This document shows, piece by piece, positions 5,119 through 10,706 of a DNA stretch of 14,220 bases. Below the pieces are notes generated by a model. That model was not told the origin of the DNA, searched no databases, and saw nothing but the letters and a program-made list of their open reading frames with translations. Source of the DNA: JABMRF01 sp964434235 (GTDB lineage: Bacteria; Patescibacteriota; Patescibacteriia; UBA11705; JABHMO01); NCBI GenBank assembly GCA_964434235.1, contig CAYSUN010000031.1:1-14220 (forward strand), written 5' to 3'. Position 1 is the stretch's first letter; each line of letters opens with the position of its first letter. The translations under genes were made by a program, and so were the position numbers.

Positions 5119-6276
5119 ATGAGCTTACTAAATAATGCTATCCACTTTAAATTTTTCAAGAACAAAGAGATGAATCATTTTTATTGGTCAGTTTTTATTA
5201 TGACTTTTGGAGAATCATTGATAAGTATTTTTGTTCCAATTTATCTTTATAATATAGGTTTTAAAATTCCTAAAATATTATTCTTCTATTTTTTAGTCTC
5301 ATTATATTTTGTAGTTTGCTCATATATTGGTGCAAAAATCACCGCAAAAATCGGAGAAAAACATTCTATATTAATATCAATTCCTTTCCTAATTCTATAT
5401 TACATAGGATTAATATTCATTTCCCATTATAATTTTCTATTATTCTTTTTGCCCTTGTTATTAGCATCAAGAATGATTTTGTTTAACTATGGATATCATT
5501 TAAACTTTATCAACCACTCAGAGAAAACAAAAAGAGGACAAGAATTAGCACTTTTTGGAATTATTATATTATTAGCTACAATATCATCTCCTTATATTGG
5601 AAGCATTATTGCAACCATAAATTTTCCTTTTTTATTTATAATAAGTTCCCTGTTTATTTTATTCGGAACAATACCTCTATTTTTTTCAAAAGATAAGTAT
5701 GAGAAAATAGATTTTTCAAGGTATTCATTATTTCAAAAGATTAAATCAAAAGAAAACAGAGGGAATTTTATTAGTTTCTCTGGTTATGCAACTGAATCAA
5801 TAATAGGAAGAACTATTTGGCCAATTTTTTTAATAATAATTATTGGAACAATTAACAAAACGGGTTTAATTATTTCTATTTCAATGCTTGTATCTTTACT
5901 CGCATTTCATTTTGTAGGAAAACTAACTGATAAAATTGACAAAATTAGATTATTAAAAATTGGAACAATACTTTATTTTTTTGCATGGATAGGACGTATT
6001 TTTGCAAATACTGGATACAAGGTACTGTTCATCGACTCTTACAAAAATTTAAGTGAAAAAATTCTTCACCTTCCTTGGTCAGCTCATAGTTATGACTTAG
6101 CTAAAAGAAAAGACTATTTTGAATTTATCGTTTCAAGAGAAATTATTTTTAATTTAATAAGAATTATTGTTTTTCCAATATTGATATTAATATTTTGGAT
6201 AAATTTTTATCCATTCATCATTAGTTTTATTATTGCGAGTATTTTTAGTATAGGATATGTTTTTATTGATAAATAG
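5119..6276 (+). CDS. MFS-type multi-pass transporter (cassette 2)
   Basis: This 385-aa, very hydrophobic protein has about 11-12 predicted membrane helices in two halves. They are joined by a charged central loop (about 192-220, SKDKYEKIDFSRYS...KSKENRG), the layout of major facilitator transporters. The first helix begins FYWSVFIMTFGESLISIFVPIYL, and a basic loop after helix 2-3 (GAKITAKIGEKH) stands where the MFS motif A (G-x-x-x-D-R-x-G-R) is usually found. A second such loop is GKLTDKIDKIR in the C-terminal half. Substrate is unknown. Composition is extremely AT-rich, more so than the neighbours. There is no SD. Its stop codon overlaps GTTTAAC (6276-6282), which looks like an attC left box, and a private 15-bp inverted repeat brackets the ORF. 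Confidence 0.85.
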   Translation: MSLLNNAIHFKFFKNKEMNHFYWSVFIMTFGESLISIFVPIYLYNIGFKIPKILFFYFLVSLYFVVCSYIGAKITAKIGEKHSILISIPFLILYYIGLIFISHYNFLLFFLPLLLASRMILFNYGYHLNFINHSEKTKRGQELALFGIIILLATISSPYIGSIIATINFPFLFIISSLFILFGTIPLFFSKDKYEKIDFSRYSLFQKIKSKENRGNFISFSGYATESIIGRTIWPIFLIIIIGTINKTGLIISISMLVSLLAFHFVGKLTDKIDKIRLLKIGTILYFFAWIGRIFANTGYKVLFIDSYKNLSEKILHLPWSAHSYDLAKRKDYFEFIVSREIIFNLIRIIVFPILILIFWINFYPFIISFIIASIFSIGYVFIDK

Positions 6277-6282
6277 TTTAAC

Positions 6283-6297
6283 GGCCGCCGATAATTA
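6283..6297. repeat. Cassette 2 inverted repeat, right arm
   Basis: GGCCGCCGATAATTA pairs perfectly with 5061-5075 and lies 6 nt after the MFS stop codon. The two arms are 1.2 kb apart with the whole ORF between them. Confidence 0.8.
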
Positions 6298-6316
6298 CTC
6301 AAGGGGACGCTGCGCT

Positions 6317-6363
6317 TTCATTTCGGCTCTTAATTTATAAAATAATAAGGAAGCCGAAATGAA
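6317..6363. repeat. 12-bp perfect hairpin downstream of the MFS gene
   Basis: TTCATTTCGGCT (6317-6328) and AGCCGAAATGAA (6352-6363) enclose a 23-nt AT-rich loop, and GGG/CCC may extend the stem. No T-run follows, so it is better explained as part of a decayed folded recombination site than as a terminator. Confidence 0.65.
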
Positions 6364-6366
6364 CCC

Positions 6367-6423
6367 TCGCCTAACAAGTGCTAACCGGAAAATGCCTCAG
6401 CTCTGCATTTTCCCAAATTTTTC
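6367..6423 (+). other. Site C: truncated attC-like site
   Basis: GCCTAAC (6369-6375) matches the integron R'' consensus RYYYAAC exactly. It is followed by a 9-bp hairpin GGAAAATGC/GCATTTTCC (6387-6395, 6405-6413) and then CAAATTTTTC. Order and sequence parallel the left half of site B (TAACAAG, GGAAAATTGC hairpin, CAAATTTTC). No GTT occurs between here and the Nudix start at 6443, so the right half with the crossover is missing. Confidence 0.6.
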
Positions 6424-6442
6424 TTAATTATTTTTTTAAGAT

Positions 6443-6850
6443 ATGGAAAAAGTTCAAGCAACATGTGCAATAATTGTAAATAATAAGGGAGAGCTACTTC
6501 TGATTAAACGAGGCCGAGAACCATTTGCTGGATACTGGGCGTTGATAAGTGGCATTGGGGAAACAAAAAAAGGCTTACATCCCGAAAAGGCTATTTTGGG
6601 TGAAGTGGAGTGTGACCTACAAACTTCGTTTATTGGAAAGTTACTATTTTCTGTGCCAATTCAGAATGATCAATATATATATGAAACGGTTGTATTTATC
6701 GGAAAAGTTGACGAATCAATGATAAAGATTAATCCGCCTTTTTCAATGGAAAGCAAATGGTTCTCTCTTCGTGATATAAACAATTTAGATAAATTAGCAT
6801 ATGAACACGATGATATTATTAGCAGGTATTTCAGAGAAAAAAATAATTAA
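6443..6850 (+). CDS. Nudix-fold protein with degenerate Nudix box (cassette 3)
   Basis: This 135-aa protein has the fold outline of a Nudix hydrolase: first strand VQATCAIIVNNKGELLLIKRG, then FAGYWALISGIGE leading to the box region, and late strands IYETVVFIGKV and SKWFSLRDI. Nudix enzymes cut nucleoside diphosphate-X substrates using G-x5-E-x7-REU-x-EE-x-GU. Aligned here, G39 is kept, but the first Glu is L45, the Arg is G53 and the paired EE are C57 and D58; only E54 matches. Metal binding by the usual route is therefore doubtful. It may be a binding protein or a subfamily with a changed site. There is no SD. It sits between a truncated attC-like site and an intact one 10 nt after its stop. 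Confidence 0.85.
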   Translation: MEKVQATCAIIVNNKGELLLIKRGREPFAGYWALISGIGETKKGLHPEKAILGEVECDLQTSFIGKLLFSVPIQNDQYIYETVVFIGKVDESMIKINPPFSMESKWFSLRDINNLDKLAYEHDDIISRYFREKNN

Positions 6851-6860
6851 GAAAAACATC

Positions 6861-6932
6861 GCCTAACTCGACATATCTGCCATTTGCCTTTGCTTGGCCT
6901 CAGTAAACATCAGCTATACGCGAACGTTATAG
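6861..6932 (+). other. Site D: attC-like recombination site
   Basis: The left box GCCTAAC (6861-6867) fits RYYYAAC exactly and the right box is GTTATAG (6926-6932). TAAC pairs with GTTA, then TCG (6868-6870) with CGA (6921-6923), leaving AC as spacer. Inner blocks ATA and CTG pair with TAT and CAG across small mismatches, as expected for imperfect attC arms with extrahelical bases. Length is 72 nt. The predicted crossover is G6926|T6927, and the first bases after it (TTATAGTAAA) resemble the first bases of cassettes 1 and 2. Confidence 0.65.
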
Positions 6933-6984
6933 TAAATTCAAAAAATATTTTTATATTTTTATTGAGCCATTTTATTTTTTTTGA

Positions 6985-7017
6985 GAAAAAATCCCCACAC
7001 GTGAATCCGTATGGGGA
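6985..7017 (-). terminator. Rho-independent terminator of the 132-aa hypothetical gene
   Basis: On the minus strand TCCCCATACG pairs with CGTGTGGGGA with one mismatch around a 6-nt loop and is followed by TTTTTT. It lies 24 bp after the stop codon of the minus-strand gene. Confidence 0.8.
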
Positions 7018-7041
7018 ATAATAAAAAGACGCTAGTCAAAA

Positions 7042-7440
7042 TCATTTAGGCGGAAAGAAAAGACTGTCAGGCGCTTCAACAATAGTGCATTTTGCGCCAC
7101 CTTTGCCAGTTGTTAAGCCATAATATTCTCCAACCCACAGTTCATCTTCTCGCCTAAACTTGTAGTAAATGATGTCTTTGCGATTGTCATATTTCTTGGC
7201 AAACTCTACCTCTACCTGCGTGATTTTCACATCAAACAACTTGGACTCGCCAAAATGGTCAAACATTTCACCGATCAACTCTTGTTCGTTACAAGGATCT
7301 GGGAAAATCACACCTGAGTACATAAATCTACAAAGTCCTTCGTTGATTACAACGCCAACTCCGCCCTCAACTTCTGACCGATGAGCAATACTTAGCCAAT
7401 TTTGATTTTGAAAAAAGAACCCTTGAATCAAATGTACCAT
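7042..7440 (-). CDS. Hypothetical protein, 132 aa, strong SD
   Basis: I do not recognise this soluble mixed alpha/beta protein. It starts MVHLIQGFFFQNQNWL, has a glycine-rich EGGVGVVINEG turn (about 25-35), a middle helix NEQELIGEMFDHFG, then strands FDVKITQVEVEFAKKY and DIIYYKFRREDELWVGEYYG, and ends FFPPK. The ATG is preceded by GGGAGGTG at good spacing, in contrast to the SD-less plus-strand genes, and a promoter-like TTGACT-17-TAATAT is upstream. It has its own terminator and is transcribed against the neighbouring cassette array. The signals match those of the minus-strand block at 12497-13908, suggesting the two groups share a history or expression class. Confidence 0.75.
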   Translation of the reverse strand: MVHLIQGFFFQNQNWLSIAHRSEVEGGVGVVINEGLCRFMYSGVIFPDPCNEQELIGEMFDHFGESKLFDVKITQVEVEFAKKYDNRKDIIYYKFRREDELWVGEYYGLTTGKGGAKCTIVEAPDSLFFPPK

Positions 7441-7485
7441 TCTGCACCTCCCTGTTATTTCATTTAATAAATATGATCTTTAAAG

Positions 7486-7514
7486 ATATTATATAATTAT
7501 ACAGGAAAAGTCAA
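7486..7514 (-). promoter_or_regulatory. Promoter with overlapping palindrome
   Basis: On the minus strand TTGACT (7514-7509), 17 nt and TAATAT (7491-7486) precede the 132-aa gene. A perfect 12-bp palindrome ATCTTTAAAGAT (7476-7487) overlaps the -10 and start point, where an operator would sit. The rest of 7515-7685 shows nothing I can name. Confidence 0.5.
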
Positions 7515-7685
7515 TTAGTACTTTAAAGGGCAAACTGGTTTTTGTAAAAATATCTATATTTAAAATACAAGAAGTGAAAGGGATATCACCAAAATTTGTC
7601 TCGTTTTATTTCTACAAAGATCAGCTACACTCAGACTTTAATCGACTTAAACTTTCTTCTTGCCTTTTTCCATTTCTTTTATTAA

Positions 7686-8147
7686 ATGATTCAACTTAAT
7701 ATGAACAATCTTGAAAATCCGACTCATCAGAAAATTTTTAAAACTAACTTACAAATAGAAGTCGCTGGGATAAAAATACCCATCACATTTAAAATAGATG
7801 CTGATCGTCAATTCAGTTTTGATAATAAAGATCATGAAGAAGAATTATCAATCGAAGGAATGATTGGAACCAAAATAGCAAGAATAAATCATATTCATAT
7901 ACCAAACAAACTCCGAAAACAAGGTATTGCCAAAACATTACTTACTGAAATAGAAAAACAACTTGCGCTACACGGAATACACACAACTTTTGCTACCTTC
8001 TCAAAAACAACCACGATAGATTTCTTTTTACATCATGGCTATAGAGTTGTGCCACTAAGTACCTTATCTCCAAATGAGCAAAAATATACATGGACAGAGA
8101 AGATTTTGATGATAGGCTTGAACATAGCTCTGATTATGATGATCTGA
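7686..8147 (+). CDS. GNAT-family acetyltransferase, apparently frameshifted
   Basis: This 153-aa protein has a recognisable GNAT core in its middle: a strand ARINHIHIPNKL, the acetyl-CoA loop RKQGIAKTLL (motif A, R/Q-x-x-G-x-G/A), a helix TEIEKQLALHG, then TTFATFSKTTTIDFFLHHGYRVV, the usual C-terminal strand and helix with an F-x-x-x-GY ending. GNATs move acetyl groups from acetyl-CoA to amines; the substrate is unknown. The first 60 residues are not typical. The start at 7686 or at the internal ATG (codon 6) cannot be decided, as neither has an SD. After YTWTE the current frame gives a short hydrophobic tail unlike the rest, while the -1 frame stays open to 8215 with a sensible charged sequence; see the entry for that tail. 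Confidence 0.75.
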   Translation: MIQLNMNNLENPTHQKIFKTNLQIEVAGIKIPITFKIDADRQFSFDNKDHEEELSIEGMIGTKIARINHIHIPNKLRKQGIAKTLLTEIEKQLALHGIHTTFATFSKTTTIDFFLHHGYRVVPLSTLSPNEQKYTWTEKILMIGLNIALIMMI

Positions 8148-8215
8148 AATTACGACACAAGGAACAACTATATCGCAAAATTGTATTAGCAAAGCAAAAT
8201 TTAGTTTCACCATGA
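8099..8215 (+). pseudogene. Likely true C-terminal tail of the GNAT gene in the -1 frame
   Basis: Reading from 8099 in the -1 frame gives EDFDDRLEHSSDYDDLKL, then RHKEQLYRKIVLAKQNLVSP and a stop at 8213-8215. This charged, helix-forming tail joins smoothly to YTWTE, whereas the annotated frame ends in LMIGLNIALIMMI. One missing G near 8098-8100 (GAGAAGAT instead of GAGGAAGAT) would explain it. It may be a real mutation or a sequencing or assembly error; no clear slippery site is visible. Confidence 0.55.
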
Positions 8216-8225
8216 CCTCGAAAAC

Positions 8226-8254
8226 TTGACTATGGAAGTCTGAAATGTTAAACT
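8226..8254 (+). promoter_or_regulatory. Promoter for the 96-aa and 89-aa small proteins
   Basis: TTGACT (8226-8231), a 17-nt spacer and TAAACT (8249-8254) lie about 60 nt before the ATG at 8314. The same -10 hexamer and spacing recur in the minus-strand promoter at 14143-14171. Confidence 0.5.
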
Positions 8255-8313
8255 ATGTATATGATAATACAAAGACAAGCTAAACTAAAAAATAATAATT
8301 AATAATAATACCT

Positions 8314-8604
8314 ATGAACAATGAAAAACTTACTCCTGAATCTAAAAAGGAGGTTCCACTAGAAATAGTTCCAGCAGAAGGGTTAGGGACTAAAAATTAC
8401 ATTAAAATTACTGAAGGCACGATTCCTTCAATCAATGAACTTATTTCACTGGCTAGCCGTAATGAAGCTGTTGTAGACAATAGTGATGACGAAGCTGGAG
8501 ATGATCAATTTGCGATTCAATTTCCTGGGAAAGAACCAGAATTATTAGAATATGATCAAGTCGCGGGCAGTTTAAGAGAACTCTCAGGTGAATACGATGA
8601 ATAA
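8314..8604 (+). CDS. Acidic hypothetical protein, 96 aa
   Basis: I do not recognise this small acidic protein. The N-terminal 25 residues are polar and probably disordered. A short ordered part follows (KNYIKITEGTIPSINELISLASR), then a very acidic linker VVDNSDDEAGDDQ, a strand QFAIQFPG and a C-terminal helix ending SGEYDE. No membrane segment, metal motif or Cys is present. The ATG has no SD; a good AAGGAGGT string lies inside the gene (8347-8354) but no start codon follows at useful spacing. It is the first of three small genes on the same strand, so it may be cotranscribed with the next one 41 bp on. Confidence 0.65.
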   Translation: MNNEKLTPESKKEVPLEIVPAEGLGTKNYIKITEGTIPSINELISLASRNEAVVDNSDDEAGDDQFAIQFPGKEPELLEYDQVAGSLRELSGEYDE

Positions 8605-8608
8605 AAAA

Positions 8609-8648
8609 ACAAATTATTAAATAACAAATTATTAAATAACAAATTATG
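8609..8648. repeat. 15-bp tandem repeat, 2.7 copies, ending in a start codon
   Basis: The unit ACAAATTATTAAATA is present at 8609-8623 and 8624-8638, then partially at 8639-8648, where ACAAATTATT has become ACAAATTATG. That single change supplies the ATG of the following gene. It fills almost the whole gap between the two genes and contains no SD. Confidence 0.8.
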
Positions 8649-8915
8649 TTTAAAAACGAACAAAATCCATCAATGAATCAACAATTATCGGCAGAGGAAG
8701 CGGAAAGAGTTAATAAAGAAAAAAAAGCTTTACAAGAATTACTAGATGAGCTTGATAATAAGACAAGGGATCTAAGTTCTGCGGAAATGGCTTTTTTGCA
8801 ACGACAATCAGACAGAATTGAAAACGAATTAGCCCGTTCAAACAATGAACCAGGGACAGAGCATGATTTAGCAATAATCCAATCTGAGAAAATAAATAAT
8901 ATTCTAAAGAATTAA
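8646..8915 (+). CDS. Coiled-coil hypothetical protein, 89 aa
   Basis: I do not recognise this small protein. From residue about 14 to the end it is almost wholly helical and rich in E, K, L, N and Q, for example LSAEEAERVNKEKKALQELL, then LDNKTRDLSSAEMAFLQRQ and SDRIENELARS. The leucine spacing fits a coiled coil or helical hairpin, so a role in protein contact is plausible, but nothing more can be said. No Cys, no membrane segment. Its ATG lies at the end of a 15-bp tandem repeat and there is no SD. It may start at the internal Met 10 (MNQQLSAEE), but nothing decides this. Confidence 0.6.
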   Translation: MFKNEQNPSMNQQLSAEEAERVNKEKKALQELLDELDNKTRDLSSAEMAFLQRQSDRIENELARSNNEPGTEHDLAIIQSEKINNILKN

Positions 8916-9027
8916 AAAAACACTTCTCTTTAGTTACAATTCATTCTCAACCTCACACAATAAAGTATAAAAAGGAATTACTACTATTTTTAAATTTTTC
9001 ACAATTTAATATTCAATCAACATTACT

Positions 9028-9564
9028 ATGGAAACACCAGAAGTAGAAACAAATGCGCCTGAACAAAAGACACCCGAACAAAAACAACAACTAGTTACAA
9101 ACTTAGGAAATTTACTTCACGAAGAATGGCGAGCTCCCCGAAAAAAAGAAGACGGTTCTTTTGAACCACGAATAAAGGTGCTAATGCAACATAGCGACGG
9201 AAAACAAAAATGGTACAACGAAAGTGATTCTAAAATTCCTCCTGATGCACAAGAAATAGAAAGACAAGATATTGCTAATACCAAGTTTGAAGACCTTCAC
9301 GCAAATTGGCAGGCAGATAATAGAGTAGCAGCAGAAGTCGCCATGGGTACAGTTTTTGAAGCAGTTGAATCTGGTCTAAGTTTGAGTGACCCAGCATTTT
9401 TGGAAGAAGCAAGTGCCATAGTTCATGAATATTGGCTTAAACGTAACGGATGGCAAGCAACTGAAATACAAAAGCAACCCTATACTCAGCTACCCAAGGA
9501 AGAAAAAGAAAAAGATCGCGTGCAAGTTAGAAAAGCAATAGAAATATTTGAATCAAGTAAATAA
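9028..9564 (+). CDS. Hypothetical protein with RyR-like C-terminal segment, 178 aa
   Basis: The N-terminal 25 residues are Pro/Gln/Glu-rich and probably disordered. Two related-looking parts follow. The first (about 30-100) reads LLHEEWRAPRKKEDGSFEPR, with a K-x-W pattern, then DIANTKFEDLHANWQADNRVAAEVA. The second (about 130-175) reads VHEYWLKRNGW and QPYTQLPKEEKEKDRVQVRKAI. The second resembles the RyR domain (PF02026) in its helix with W-x-x-x-R, then P-Y-x-x-L-x-x-x-x-K-x-x-DR. RyR repeats occur in bacterial proteins of unknown role, sometimes with nucleotide or ligand binding proposed. This match is from memory and modest. There is no SD. MscS follows 86 bp downstream on the same strand. 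Confidence 0.65.
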   Translation: METPEVETNAPEQKTPEQKQQLVTNLGNLLHEEWRAPRKKEDGSFEPRIKVLMQHSDGKQKWYNESDSKIPPDAQEIERQDIANTKFEDLHANWQADNRVAAEVAMGTVFEAVESGLSLSDPAFLEEASAIVHEYWLKRNGWQATEIQKQPYTQLPKEEKEKDRVQVRKAIEIFESSK

Positions 9565-9609
9565 ACTACTAAATTTATAGACAAAAAACATTTTTTTATT
9601 ATAAACAAA

Positions 9610-9654
9610 ATGGGACAAAAAACCTTAAATCGAGTTAAACTAAAAAAAATATGA
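9610..9654 (+). other. Possible 14-codon leader ORF overlapping the MscS start
   Basis: ATG at 9610 opens MGQKTLNRVKLKKI, whose TGA (9652-9654) overlaps the ATG of the MscS gene as ATGA. The overlap would allow translational coupling, and the peptide is basic. There is no SD, and length this short can arise by chance. Confidence 0.2.
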
Positions 9655-10505
9655 ATTATATCCAAACAATCAGTCAGCAAATACTACCTTGGCTTTTAAA
9701 TCACGGCGTAAAAATTATTGCTGTTGTTTTTATAGCTTATCTTATTCGCCGTTTCATGGGTATTTTGATTGAAAAAACAGTCAGAAAAATTATTATTTCA
9801 GATCGTTTTCTAAGTAAAGACGCAGAAAAAAAACGAGAAGATACACTTATCAGAATTTTCTCTGTCTCAGCAAGCATCCTTATCTGGATTCTTGCTTTGC
9901 TTATGGTTTTACAAGAGATTGGCGTTGCTATCGGTCCGCTTCTCGCAGCTGCAGGAATTGCTGGACTGGCTTTTGGTTTTGGCGGACAATATCTTATTCG
10001 CGACCTTATCAGTGGCCTTTTTATTATAATGGAAAATCAGTATCGCATTGGTGATGTTGTGTGTTTTGGTAAAACATGCGGATTGGTCGAAGATATCAGT
10101 TTAAGGATGACAACACTTCGAGATTTAGATGGAACAGTTCACCATGTTCCCCATGGAGAGGTCAAAACAGTTTCTAATCTTTCAAAAACTTTTGCCAGAG
10201 TAAACCTGAACATCGGAATTTCTTACAACTCTAACCTTGAACACGTAATTTCAATAGTAAATAAAGTTGGCCAAGAATTAGCAGAAGATGCAGTCTGGAA
10301 AGATCAAATAATAAAATCTCCACAATTTTTACGAGTTGATGATTTTGCAGATTCTTCTATTATTATCAAAATTCTTGGGGAAACTCAACCACTCAAGCAA
10401 TGGGACGTAACAGGAGAGCTAAGAAAAAGACTAAAAATTGCTTTTGACAAAGAAGGTATTGAAATCCCATTTCCACAAAGAGTTATTCATCAAGCAAAGT
10501 CTTAA
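9651..10505 (+). CDS. Small-conductance mechanosensitive channel, MscS family
   Basis: This 284-aa inner-membrane channel would release solutes on hypo-osmotic shock as a heptamer. There are three helices: TM1 about 18-36, TM2 about 68-90, TM3 about 94-128. TM3 has the glycine/alanine-rich pore pattern GPLLAAAGIAGLAFGFGGQ followed by LIRDLISGLFIIMENQYRIGD, the clearest signature of the family. The beta domain follows (GLVEDISLRMTTLRDLDGTV and VPHGEV, where the family often has VPN), then the alpha-beta C-terminal domain ending GIEIPFPQRVIH. Length matches E. coli MscS (286 aa). It stands alone or with the 14-codon leader ORF in front; no SD. A weak hairpin with six T follows. Confidence 0.95.
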   Translation: MNYIQTISQQILPWLLNHGVKIIAVVFIAYLIRRFMGILIEKTVRKIIISDRFLSKDAEKKREDTLIRIFSVSASILIWILALLMVLQEIGVAIGPLLAAAGIAGLAFGFGGQYLIRDLISGLFIIMENQYRIGDVVCFGKTCGLVEDISLRMTTLRDLDGTVHHVPHGEVKTVSNLSKTFARVNLNIGISYNSNLEHVISIVNKVGQELAEDAVWKDQIIKSPQFLRVDDFADSSIIIKILGETQPLKQWDVTGELRKRLKIAFDKEGIEIPFPQRVIHQAKS

Positions 10506-10531
10506 AAAATTTATCAATACATGCGGGTAAT

Positions 10532-10556
10532 GTGCACACACATATTGCACTTTTTT
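10532..10556 (+). terminator. Weak terminator after the MscS gene
   Basis: GTGCA (10532-10536) and TGCAC (10546-10550) form a 5-bp stem with a 9-nt loop, followed directly by TTTTTT. The stem is short, so efficiency is uncertain. Confidence 0.4.
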
Positions 10557-10572
10557 ACTAAGATTGGGTCAT

Positions 10573-10705
10573 ATGACAAACTATCAAGATAATAGGGATT
10601 TAGATGGATTAAAAGACCTGCTTAAGGTATAATAGAACTAAAATTAGGTGATTATCTATTACAAAAGTATCCGGCTTTACATATAAATAAGTATATTTCA
10701 AATAA
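10573..10705 (+). pseudogene. Possible decayed small ORF
   Basis: ATG at 10573 gives MTNYQDNRDLDGLKDLLKV and then TAA at 10630. In the -1 frame the reading continues as IELKLGDYLLQKYPALHINK and YISNN up to the next gene. The two halves together look like a short helical protein with one frameshift. A perfect TATAAT (10628-10633) at the junction could instead be a -10 for the next gene, though no good -35 is present. Confidence 0.2.
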
Positions 10706-10706
10706 C

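Larger units (their letters stand above)
3109..6932. mobile_element. Candidate integron: integrase plus three-gene cassette array
   Basis: A tyrosine recombinase on the minus strand diverges from three unrelated plus-strand genes (methyltransferase, MFS, Nudix-like). The genes are separated by folded sites whose boxes resemble integron attC ends: left boxes ending in TAAC, and right boxes GTTATCT, GTTATAT and GTTATAG. Crossover-type G|TT steps would be at 4064, 5050 and 6926. The layout (intI, recombination platform, promoterless one-gene units each closed by an attC) is the integron plan. Uncertainties are the lack of IntI-specific residues in the recombinase and a broken site between MFS and Nudix. 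Confidence 0.7.

Noticed and set aside
7450..7460. GTTATTT as a further attC right box after the 132-aa gene
   Set aside because: No matching left box or folded arms are nearby, and the string is part of the leader upstream of that gene's SD.
8347..8354. Perfect AAGGAGGT Shine-Dalgarno string
   Set aside because: It lies inside the 96-aa gene and no ATG, GTG or TTG follows at a useful distance in an open frame.
9607..9623. 17-nt string identical to 11897-11913 (AAAATGGGACAAAAAAC)
   Set aside because: One copy is intergenic, the other is inside the GNAT gene; A-rich and unflanked by further similarity, so chance is likely.
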